Below are positions 1 to 6,244 of a stretch of DNA of 6,278 bases, piece after piece. The translations under genes were made by a program, and so were the position numbers. How positions within the stretch are numbered: position 1 is the first letter of the stretch; every line of letters starts with the position of its first letter. Origin of the DNA: Gemmatimonadota bacterium (GTDB lineage: Bacteria; Gemmatimonadota; Gemmatimonadetes; Longimicrobiales; Gaopeijiaceae); contig DUCW01000030.1 in the NCBI GenBank assembly GCA_012959595.1, forward strand, positions 1-6,278, given 5' to 3'. Below the pieces are notes generated by a model. That model was not told where the DNA came from and ran no database searches. It was given only the letters and a program-made list of their open reading frames with translations.

Positions 1-279
1 AGCCTCGTTCTTGGTCACTAATTCGACTCCTTCGACCTCGGGAACGGAGGCCAATATTGCTCGTAAATCCATTATGTTTTCTGGAGTCGCAGTATCTCGG
101 ATGTAGGCAACCACCTGTATTCTCTCTTCCATCTCGTCTAATACCAAATAAAAATTATGAACAGCTAGTGCAAATAGACCTAGGATATAAAAGGCCAAAG
201 ATATCATTGAGATGGATAGCCCCGTTAGCAGTGGTGAACGTGTCACTGAAGCTAAAGTCTCTTTCAATACAGGACCCAT
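1..279 (-). CDS. ftsX: Cell division protein FtsX, N-terminal part (runs off the window)
   Basis: Translating the minus strand from the ATG at 279-277 gives 93 residues with no stop, ending at the window edge, so the C-terminal two thirds or so are missing. The start reads MGPVLKETLASV, then a hydrophobic segment at about residues 19-41 (TM1), then the beginning of the extracytoplasmic domain with the VVAYIRD strand (57-62) and the VPEVEGVELVTKNEA stretch (79-93). This pattern, a short cytoplasmic N-terminus, TM1 and an 'I.VYL...' type domain followed by 'V..V.YVSKEEA', is that of FtsX. FtsX is the membrane half of the FtsEX complex, which in studied bacteria relays ATP hydrolysis by FtsE to periplasmic peptidoglycan hydrolases or their activators. 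The ATG follows the ftsE stop after one base (TAA-A-ATG) with no clear Shine-Dalgarno, so translation is probably coupled to ftsE. Identification rests on the N-terminus plus the FtsE neighbour. Confidence 0.88.
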   Translation of the reverse strand, partial: MGPVLKETLASVTRSPLLTGLSISMISLAFYILGLFALAVHNFYLVLDEMEERIQVVAYIRDTATPENIMDLRAILASVPEVEGVELVTKNEA

Positions 280-280
280 T

Positions 281-961
281 TTAGTAACCCATCTTAGGTT
301 CAGAGTCCTTTATTAATTCTCCACGCTTCAACTCTAGAAGCCTAGCTTCTGGGTGATCTTGGATGAGATTTAGATCGTGTGTTGCCATTAAAATAGTGGT
401 CCCACTGTGATTGATTGACCAAAAAAGATCCATGATTTTTTTTGTAGAGTCGGCGTCTAGGTTTCCTGTAGGTTCGTCTGCCAGGAGAAGTACCGGATTA
501 CTGGCCAGAGCTCTTCCAATGGCTACTTGCTGCTGCTCGCCACCAGACAGGTCTTCTATCATCCGACTACTCTTTGTTTCAATCCCGACCTGTGTCAACA
601 GCATCTCAGCTCGTCTGCCTATCTCTTTACGGGGTGTATTGATAACTTCGAGGACAAACGCAATATTTTCCAAGACTGTCCGGTTGGGTAAGAGTCGGAA
701 ATCCTGGAAGATGAAGCCAACCTGGCGTCTTAGTCTCCAAACATCTCTCTGGGCTGTTCTCCTTGAGGAAAAGCCGTTGACATAGACATTTCCTAAAGTT
801 GGATGCTCGGCCATATGTGCTAGCTTCAGAACAGTAGATTTACCAGATCCGGAGTGCCCTGCCATGAATGAAAACTGGCCTTCCTTAAGGTGAAAAGATA
901 CGTCCTTTAAGGCTAGTTCGGGTTCTGAGTATCTTTTAGTGACAGAGGTAAACTTGATCAA
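281..961 (-). CDS. ftsE: Cell division ATP-binding protein FtsE (ABC ATPase)
   Basis: A complete ABC ATPase of 226 residues, the usual FtsE size. In order: aromatic A-loop Y11, Walker A GHSGSGKST (35-43), Q-loop Q86 in FIFQDFRLLPNRTVLENI, signature LSGGEQQQ (138-145), Walker B VLLLADEP (157-164), D-loop GNLD (166-169) and switch His195 in MATHD. The 'FQDFRLLPNRTV.ENIAF' and 'ADEPTGNLD' wording is typical of FtsE/LolD/MacB-type ATPases, and the adjacent ftsX decides for FtsE. It is expected to sit on the inner face of the membrane bound to FtsX and drive septal wall hydrolysis. The start is TTG (961-959), chosen because the product then begins MIKFTSVTKRY as FtsE proteins do. Upstream in frame there is no ATG, GTG or TTG before a TAG. 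No Shine-Dalgarno lies at a normal distance. Odd point: the Arg that normally follows SGGEQQ is Gln145. Confidence 0.95.
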   Translation of the reverse strand: MIKFTSVTKRYSEPELALKDVSFHLKEGQFSFMAGHSGSGKSTVLKLAHMAEHPTLGNVYVNGFSSRRTAQRDVWRLRRQVGFIFQDFRLLPNRTVLENIAFVLEVINTPRKEIGRRAEMLLTQVGIETKSSRMIEDLSGGEQQQVAIGRALASNPVLLLADEPTGNLDADSTKKIMDLFWSINHSGTTILMATHDLNLIQDHPEARLLELKRGELIKDSEPKMGY

Positions 962-987
962 AATAGTGGTCGGGGTTGTAAGTGATT

Positions 988-1027
988 CCCGTTTCCCATC
1001 TCCCCAATTACCACCTCCCTGGTGCCC
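988..1027 (-). other. G-rich leader before ftsE with five G-tracts
   Basis: On the sense (minus) strand of the pdxA-ftsE gap there are five runs of three or more G: 1027-1025, 1019-1017, 1005-1002, 997-995 and 990-988. Loops between them are 5, 11, 4 and 4 nt. Four tracts are enough in principle for a three-tier quadruplex in the transcript, although the 11-nt loop is long. Whether this forms or matters is inference. It overlaps the hairpin at 1012-1047, so the two structures would compete. Confidence 0.3.
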
Positions 1028-1047
1028 AAGCTATGCCTAGGGAGATG
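1012..1047 (-). promoter_or_regulatory. Hairpin across the pdxA stop, masking a Shine-Dalgarno-like sequence
   Basis: On the minus strand CATCTCCCT (1047-1039) pairs with AGGGAGGTG (1020-1012): nine pairs, one of them G-U. The 18-nt intervening segment can add a GG/CC pair step across a bulged A. The 5' arm covers the last coding bases and part of the stop of pdxA; the 3' arm contains GGGAGG, the best Shine-Dalgarno-like string I see in the window. No U-run follows, so it is not a typical intrinsic terminator. It could be an RNA stabiliser or limit ftsE translation, or be chance. The pairing is seen directly; the role is inference. Confidence 0.35.
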
Positions 1048-1975
1048 CAGTGTCAAAAACGTTTTTAGACATTTTCACAGCGAGATGGATAGCCTCTAGC
1101 ATGGAGGAAGTGTTTACTTCTCCTGTACCCACTATGTCAAAAGCAGTTCCGTGGTCTGGGGATGTTCTAATAAAAGGCAATCCGAGTGTAACGTTCACTC
1201 CCTTTCCAAAGGTGGCTGTTTTGAATGCAGCCATGCCGACATCGTGATAGGGAGCTATGACAGCATCGAAATCTCCTTTGAGTGCCCTGATGAATACTGT
1301 ATCAGCAGGAAGTGGCCCCGATAAGCTTAATCCCATATCCGAGAGTTCTCGGATAGCAGGTCGGAAAATGGTTTCCTCTTCGTTCCCGAAAAGTCCAGAA
1401 TCTGAAGCGTGTGGATTTAGTGCACATAGAGCAATTTTAGGGTTTTTGATATTCCAGAATCTGGAAAGCCCTTGATGTAGCAGCTTCGCCTGTGATATCA
1501 GCAAATTTGTATGGAGTTTATCGGCGACACTTCGGAAAGGTATATGAGTGGTGGCTAAAAGAACTCTCAAGGGACAGCCGCCTAAAGAATCTTCAGCGTT
1601 CATCAACATACCCACATCTGGACTGCCTGTGATCCTGGACAACATGCTTGTATGATCTAAGTCCTTCCATCCAGCTGCTTGCAATGCTGGCTTATGGATA
1701 GGACCTGTGACTATACCATCTACGATACCCTCCAGTGCCAAAGCAGAAGCTTTCTCAATGCTCAAAGCAGAAATAGCACCTGCGGAAGCTTCGGTGCCTT
1801 CAAAGATACCCATGGAGAAATAATCACCGATTTCCGGGTCGAAACCTTGGGGTCCTAAACAAATAAAATCTATGTCAGAATATTGGGTCATCAATTCGGG
1901 TGCGAGTTGCTCTATTATCTCAGGACCAACCCCTCTTGGGTCACCCATAGTAATGGCTAGTTTATTGCGGATCAT
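1037..1975 (-). CDS. pdxA: 4-hydroxythreonine-4-phosphate dehydrogenase PdxA
   Basis: PdxA oxidises 4-phosphohydroxy-L-threonine with NAD+ to a product that decarboxylates to the aminoketone used by PdxJ to make pyridoxine 5'-phosphate, in the DXP-dependent vitamin B6 route. It is a cytoplasmic, metal-dependent dimer. The 312 residues are slightly short for the family (about 320-335) but complete. Visible motifs: ITMGDPRGVGPEI (8-20), VTGPIHKPAL (89-98), DHTSML (107-112), ATTHIPF (141-147), LNPHASD (186-192), YHDVGM (243-248), and VTLGLPFIRTSPDHGTAFDI (262-281). His144, His189 and His244 match the three metal-ligand histidines known in the E. coli enzyme (His166, His211, His266). The ATG follows the surA stop by 9 nt with only a weak GAG-type ribosome site, so coupling to surA is likely. 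Deviations from the commonest forms are His94 where 'APINK' has Asn, and Val246 where 'YHDQG' has Gln. Confidence 0.96.
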   Translation of the reverse strand: MIRNKLAITMGDPRGVGPEIIEQLAPELMTQYSDIDFICLGPQGFDPEIGDYFSMGIFEGTEASAGAISALSIEKASALALEGIVDGIVTGPIHKPALQAAGWKDLDHTSMLSRITGSPDVGMLMNAEDSLGGCPLRVLLATTHIPFRSVADKLHTNLLISQAKLLHQGLSRFWNIKNPKIALCALNPHASDSGLFGNEEETIFRPAIRELSDMGLSLSGPLPADTVFIRALKGDFDAVIAPYHDVGMAAFKTATFGKGVNVTLGLPFIRTSPDHGTAFDIVGTGEVNTSSMLEAIHLAVKMSKNVFDTASP

Positions 1976-1984
1976 GTTTTTGTC

Positions 1985-3352
1985 TCAGGGAGTTTCCTTT
2001 GGAACAAGTCTGATGTCAATAAAAGTACGAGTCCTCAAGTCTTCAATAAGGTCTTCGGCACCCCTTATTGAGCGCAATCGATCTTCGATCATTTCCCTGA
2101 CATCTTCAAATTCAGTGATCCCGCCTCTCTTCATTTCTATGATTTTTGCTATTCCCCAGCTATTCTCCATCCTGGGACCCGTGAGCTGAATGGGACCCAC
2201 TATATCGCCGGCTTTAGCCCTCACCATTCCCGCCGCATACTCTGGAGATATTTCCGCAATTTGACCAAGTGCAAGATCCAGTGTGTCTGGATTCACCCCA
2301 ATATTGTCAATGGAGAGTTCTCCGGCTGTTAGCTGTTCTGCAAATGAAAGAGCTTTTATTTCATTGGCTTCTATGTCCATATCAACTATTTCTGGTTCAA
2401 CCAGGAGGTGACGTACACGCCTTTCGCCTCCGCGGACACGTTCTAATAGAATGAGGTGATAACCGAATTCAGTTTCAACTGGTGAGCTTATACGTCCGGG
2501 TGAAAGCTTAAAAGCTTCTTCTTCAAATTCGGAAACCATGCTTCCATCACGTCTGATCCAACCAAGTTCTCCTCCGCTTTGCGCGGATGGTCCGTCAGAG
2601 AATCGGGTTGCTAACTCGGCAAAAGTTTGTTCTCCGGTCATAGCCATCTCTAGGAGTCTTTCTGCTTCCGCAAGAGCTTCTGCCTTGGAAGCATCATTGG
2701 CTTCTGGTGACAAAATGAAATTTTCAAAAAGGATGGTGGCTGGAACTTGCGGAAGTTGCGAACGGTTTTCTTCGAAGAATGATCTTGCTTCTTCCTCAGT
2801 TATGATAAAGTCGTCACCCCCAGTTCCAGTTTTGGCAAAATATCGTTCTTGGAGTAGATCACGTCTAATCATGTTCTTCCGTTGCTCTCGGAATTGGTTG
2901 ACCGTCATGTTCTGTTCCGCTAGCACATCTTGGAATTGTTTAGTCGTTCCGAACTGTCTAATTTGTCCCGCCACCTCTTCCTGGACTCTTTCTTCGAGTT
3001 CGTCATCGCTAACTGTCAGGAGAGTATCCTTAATGGCTTCTAATAGAATCAATTGTTGATTAACCAATTGGTCCAGAACTTGAGTTTTCGCTGTCAGTAA
3101 TTCTTCAGGGTCATCAGGCCGAGCCCAACCTCCTGCCTCAAGAGTCATTAGATATTCATCAAGTTCGGTCATCAAGATCACCGAATCACCAACTAGAGCG
3201 ACTACTCTTTCAACCACGTTGTCACCCAGGACTTTAGTTTGGCCGCTTACAGGCTGGACCAAAGTCAGTATGGTGAAAAGAAAGAAACATGTTGTCATTG
3301 GAAACAAGTGGGCCAAATTGTGGCGATTTTGCAATTGTTTAAGAGGTTTCAT
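1985..3352 (-). CDS. surA: SurA-type periplasmic chaperone / peptidyl-prolyl isomerase
   Basis: A 455-residue protein with the SurA layout. Residues 1 to about 37 form a Sec signal peptide: basic start MKPLKQLQNR, hydrophobic core about 19-35, probable cleavage near PVSG-QT. The SurA N-terminal chaperone domain follows (about 45-175: VVERVVALVGDSVILMTELD, then helices with QVLDQLVNQQLILLEA). Parvulin domain 1 is about 205-308, with FAELATRFSDGPSAQSGGELGW (244-265) and FGYHLILLE (296-304). A second, degenerate parvulin-like domain is about 311-410, and a C-terminal helix with FEDVREMIEDRLR follows. SurA escorts unfolded outer-membrane proteins through the periplasm. The ATG at 3352 has TAGGT (3364-3360) seven bases upstream, a modest ribosome site. 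Met19 is a poorer start because it would drop the basic n-region. Domain 1 lacks the first conserved His and domain 2 the last, so isomerase activity is uncertain; chaperone activity does not need it in E. coli. Confidence 0.88.
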   Translation of the reverse strand: MKPLKQLQNRHNLAHLFPMTTCFFLFTILTLVQPVSGQTKVLGDNVVERVVALVGDSVILMTELDEYLMTLEAGGWARPDDPEELLTAKTQVLDQLVNQQLILLEAIKDTLLTVSDDELEERVQEEVAGQIRQFGTTKQFQDVLAEQNMTVNQFREQRKNMIRRDLLQERYFAKTGTGGDDFIITEEEARSFFEENRSQLPQVPATILFENFILSPEANDASKAEALAEAERLLEMAMTGEQTFAELATRFSDGPSAQSGGELGWIRRDGSMVSEFEEEAFKLSPGRISSPVETEFGYHLILLERVRGGERRVRHLLVEPEIVDMDIEANEIKALSFAEQLTAGELSIDNIGVNPDTLDLALGQIAEISPEYAAGMVRAKAGDIVGPIQLTGPRMENSWGIAKIIEMKRGGITEFEDVREMIEDRLRSIRGAEDLIEDLRTRTFIDIRLVPKETP

Positions 3353-3408
3353 GAATAGGACCTAGCCCGTTTTATCGGTTAACGTATAAAAGCAAACTGT
3401 TTGGCTCA

Positions 3409-4920
3409 TTAGTTTACACCAATGGAATCAGTAATGTTCTCTTCTACAGGCCTAGAGGTGGATTCTGTGATGCTGTCGGGCAGTGGGTTGGTCGAGAAAC
3501 CTTGTAGTTCATTTAGTCGCTCCAAGGTTGCCAGGACAGCTCGATCATTGATTGACCAGGGCATTTGTTGTCTAGCACCGACAGTTATTTGGCCAAAAGA
3601 GGGTGGATTTCTTCCGGCGAGTAATTCGCGGAGGAGTTGTAAAACTATTCTATCTAAAGCCTCGTGGGAGGTCTCATTAGTTCTGGGGATAATCATTCTA
3701 AGTCCGATGGCATCTGTTTCTATCTTCAACATATCAATGAAATTGACAAACAATGAATCTTGATGTGCGAGGTAATCCTCAGTGAGTTGGATTTCTTCGG
3801 CTTTCGCCAGGTCAACGAGAACTCTTGATTGTGCCAGATCCATTAGTAACTGATCCAGTGTCTCTTCTGGAACTGTGGCTATCTGTTCGAGTAGATCTGT
3901 TCCCAGCGTGCGAAGGAAATCCAAACCTTCCTGTACTGTAAAGGATCCGTCTGAATAGTTTACCAAGGAACGATTCAAAGCAGCATTATTCAGGTCCGTT
4001 TCGGTATTTCTGGCCAATTCTCTGACAATCGATCCCGATTCAGGAGAAATCCTAATGTTCTTAGTTTGAATTAGGTCGTTTAAAAACAGTGAATAGGCTT
4101 CATTGATGGTTCTTTCTATCATTAGCTGTCGGAACTCTGTCTCGGATGACTGAAAATCCATGGTTCTTCGGTCGAGCACTCTTAAGAGATGGACTCCTGA
4201 TGTTGAGAAGAAGGGTTCACTTAGCTGACCTACCTGGAGACTATACGCAACGTCTTCTAGTTCAGGCATTAACATACCTGGAAGGAAAAATCCTAGGTCT
4301 CCGCCTCTAGAAGCGTTACCGGTATCGTCACTGTACTGCCTTGCTATGTTACCGAAAGATTCTCCTGAATCCAGACGTTTCTTAAGGTTTGAAGCCAACT
4401 CTATTAAACTGTCTGCTTGGGTGTTGGTAGCGTCGTCCGGAAGTTCCAACAAGATGTGAGCCGCTCGTATTGAATCTGATGGTGGAGCTTCATCCCATGC
4501 CTGAAGGAGTTGCTCTGCAGAAAACGTTGTGTCGAATTCTACGGTTAAGTCTAAGTACCGATTAATCAATTCTTCCTCTAGTTCTTGCTGCAGTATTAAG
4601 TCTAAATCGAAATTTGTAAGGAGTGAGTCTTGCAGGGATAGTTCGCCTATCAGTGTGTAGTCTATCCAGTAGTCAGCTAGGACCTCTATGATTTCCGGTT
4701 GGGTTGGCAAAGTGTTCTGTCTTGCCAAGGCTTCCACCACCTGATCTGTGGATAACTGATGTCCTGCAGCATTGGCTACAATGCTATCGTTGCTGTCAGA
4801 GCAGGCAAACAAAGAGATTAAACTAGCACTCACGATCTGAAAGATCTTGCCAAGCTTAATTACGGTTGTATCATGCACTTTAATACCTTGTTCGATTGAT
4901 GTTGGAAAGTTCAATGTCAT
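3409..4920 (-). CDS. Parvulin-type (PpiC/PrsA-like) foldase lipoprotein
   Basis: A 503-residue protein, probably a membrane-anchored foldase. A signal sequence with Lys22 and Lys25, a hydrophobic core (26-39) and SLFAC (36-40) suggests lipidation at Cys40, though Phe at -2 makes the lipobox imperfect. Residues 47-150 resemble a SurA/PrsA N-terminal helical region (LSTDQVVEALARQ, LADYWIDYTL). A well-kept parvulin domain spans about 151-250, with IRAAHILLELPDD including His155, FGNIARQYSDDTGNASRGGD (189-208), LGFFLPGMLMPELEDVAYSL (209-228) and SGVHLLRVLDR including His244. Residues 290-480 are helical, of unknown fold to me, and the last 25 are polar and acidic. The family catalyses prolyl isomerisation of exported proteins. 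The ATG lies one base after the mfd stop (TGA-T-ATG) without a Shine-Dalgarno; GTG at 4878 with AAGG upstream is an alternative start giving a shorter, more typical signal peptide. PrsA or a SurA paralogue are both fair names. Confidence 0.82.
   Translation of the reverse strand: MTLNFPTSIEQGIKVHDTTVIKLGKIFQIVSASLISLFACSDSNDSIVANAAGHQLSTDQVVEALARQNTLPTQPEIIEVLADYWIDYTLIGELSLQDSLLTNFDLDLILQQELEEELINRYLDLTVEFDTTFSAEQLLQAWDEAPPSDSIRAAHILLELPDDATNTQADSLIELASNLKKRLDSGESFGNIARQYSDDTGNASRGGDLGFFLPGMLMPELEDVAYSLQVGQLSEPFFSTSGVHLLRVLDRRTMDFQSSETEFRQLMIERTINEAYSLFLNDLIQTKNIRISPESGSIVRELARNTETDLNNAALNRSLVNYSDGSFTVQEGLDFLRTLGTDLLEQIATVPEETLDQLLMDLAQSRVLVDLAKAEEIQLTEDYLAHQDSLFVNFIDMLKIETDAIGLRMIIPRTNETSHEALDRIVLQLLRELLAGRNPPSFGQITVGARQQMPWSINDRAVLATLERLNELQGFSTNPLPDSITESTSRPVEENITDSIGVN
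4876..4889 (-). promoter_or_regulatory. Ribosome site and alternative GTG start of the foldase lipoprotein
   Basis: On the minus strand AAGG (4889-4886) precedes GTG (4878-4876) by seven bases. Starting here gives a 26-residue lead to the lipobox Cys (first residues MHDTTVIKLGKIF), typical in length and charge for a lipoprotein signal. The ATG at 4920 would give 39 residues before the Cys and has no Shine-Dalgarno, only coupling to mfd. The sequence alone does not settle it; I slightly favour the GTG. Confidence 0.45.
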
Positions 4921-4921
4921 A

Positions 4922-6229
4922 TCAGTGTGCCATTTTTTTCATTGTCGCCAATAACTTTTCGATGGATCTAACTACTTCATCAAGTAAATTACTCTGTTTT
5001 CTTGGACGAAGCACCATTGAGAGTGGTGCGAGCCTCCGTATTTCAACATTAATTTCACTCTTGGAAAAAATTTCCTCTAAAAGAGACAATTTTGGGAATA
5101 CCTCACGATTGAAATTTAATCGTACTTTTCCGTCTTGGAAGAGCAAGGTTTCGATACCCAATTTTTGCCCCATAATTCGCAGTTGTGTTATTGACATCAA
5201 ATTTCCTACTTGTTCAGGAAATTTTCCGAAGCGATCAAGGATTTCTTCTCGTAGCAATGTGACTTCTTCAACTTTTCTCAGCTTAGATATTCGGCTATAA
5301 AGCTGTAGTTTCTGACTGTTGTCTGAGATATATTTATCTGGAATGTAAGCACCTTGGGAAGTCGAAATATCTGTGGGTGGGTACCTTTTGTGATCGGCCG
5401 GGTCTTTCATACGTGCTACTGTTTCTTCTACCAGCTTCACGTAAGTTGAGATTCCCACAGCGTGTGCAAATCCAGACTGATCTCCTCCAAGTAAGTTGCC
5501 TGCACCTCTCAGTTTTAGATCTCGAAGGGCTACAGCGAATCCGCTTCCTAGCTCTGTATATTCTGTCAATGTTTTTAGTCTCTGTCTTGTATTCTCTTTC
5601 ATTTTCGGAGGAGTGATCAGGTAACAGTATGCTCTCCTGTGAGAACGTCCCACACGTCCTCGTATCTGGTGGAGTTGAGACAATCCGAATCTGTCGGCTC
5701 CATCAATTATAACGGTATTGGCGTTGGGGACGTCCAATCCATTTTCGATTATTGATGAACAGACGAGAATGTCACTCTCCATATTCATGAAATTGTGCAT
5801 GACTCTGTTTAAGTTTTTCGCGTTCATTTGTCCGTGGGCGACCACAATCTTAGCATCTGGAACAAGCTGCTGAACTTTGTGAGCGGTTTCCTCTATGTCT
5901 GAAACCAAGTTGTGGAGAAAAAAAGCCTGACCTCCTCTGTCGAGCTCCCGCTGGAGTGCCTCTGCTATGATAGATTCCGACCAGGGCAGGGTATAGGTGA
6001 GAATGGGCATACGATTTTGGGGGGGTGTTTGTATTAAGGATAGGTTGCGAATTCCGCTTAGAGACAATTGCATCGTTCTAGGTATGGGTGTGGCTGTGAG
6101 AGTGAGAACGTCTACGGAAGCTTTTAACTCTCTGAGTCGTTCCTTGTGTAGTACTCCGAATCGTTGTTCTTCGTCAATTATGAGAAGGCCAATATTCGGT
6201 ATAGATACATCACAGAGTGCCCGACTCAT
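4922..6229 (-). CDS. mfd: Transcription-repair coupling factor Mfd, C-terminal part (5' end missing or disrupted)
   Basis: 435 residues match the second half of the Mfd translocase and its C-terminal domain. Visible: motif II LLIIDEEQRFGV (15-26), motif III LTLTATPIPRT (42-52), motif V region ILVCSSIIENGLDVPNANTV (154-173), DRFGLSQLHQIRGRVGRS (179-196) with motif VI, the RecG/Mfd-type segment LGSGFAVALRDLKLRGAGNL (227-246), and a C-terminal D7-like domain (about 298-395). Mfd removes RNA polymerase stalled at DNA lesions and recruits UvrA. E. coli Mfd is 1148 residues, so about 700 are absent, including the UvrB-like modules, the polymerase-interacting domain and Walker A (motif I). Upstream of residue 7 (DVSIPNIG) the expected 'IGTHRLLS' type sequence is not present in this frame. 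The frame closes at TAA (6253-6251), so Met1 is only the first ATG, not a real start. The true gene either continues beyond an erroneous window end or is broken here. Confidence 0.9.
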   Translation of the reverse strand: MSRALCDVSIPNIGLLIIDEEQRFGVLHKERLRELKASVDVLTLTATPIPRTMQLSLSGIRNLSLIQTPPQNRMPILTYTLPWSESIIAEALQRELDRGGQAFFLHNLVSDIEETAHKVQQLVPDAKIVVAHGQMNAKNLNRVMHNFMNMESDILVCSSIIENGLDVPNANTVIIDGADRFGLSQLHQIRGRVGRSHRRAYCYLITPPKMKENTRQRLKTLTEYTELGSGFAVALRDLKLRGAGNLLGGDQSGFAHAVGISTYVKLVEETVARMKDPADHKRYPPTDISTSQGAYIPDKYISDNSQKLQLYSRISKLRKVEEVTLLREEILDRFGKFPEQVGNLMSITQLRIMGQKLGIETLLFQDGKVRLNFNREVFPKLSLLEEIFSKSEINVEIRRLAPLSMVLRPRKQSNLLDEVVRSIEKLLATMKKMAH

Positions 6230-6244
6230 CCAGTCTGGCCCACA

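Noticed and set aside
2538..3059. Open plus-strand frame of 173 codons opposite surA
   Set aside because: It lies entirely inside surA, is Ser-rich with no recognisable motif, and looks like the antisense shadow of the SurA reading frame. The same holds for the other plus-strand frames at 57-284, 411-785, 1050-1475, 1872-2189, 2269-2454, 3422-3763, 4896-5300, 5377-5616 and 5997-6254.
3353..3408. Intrinsic terminator or promoter between the lipoprotein gene and surA
   Set aside because: The symmetric CAAACAGTTTG has only a one-base centre and no GC-rich stem or U-run. Possible promoter boxes (TTGCTT, TAAAAC) have poor match and 15-nt spacing. Nothing beyond a modest ribosome site for surA is supportable.
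4930..4937. A7 run near the end of mfd as a programmed frameshift site
   Set aside because: A +1 change would fuse Mfd to the lipoprotein, but this would bury a signal peptide inside a cytosolic protein and there is no supporting hairpin or stimulatory site. Most likely just a Lys-Lys homopolymer.
6019..6025. Seven-base C run (sense strand) in mfd as a phase-variation tract or sequencing error
   Set aside because: The frame is intact through it and encodes the expected TPPQNR segment of Mfd; the run is too short to argue for phase variation.
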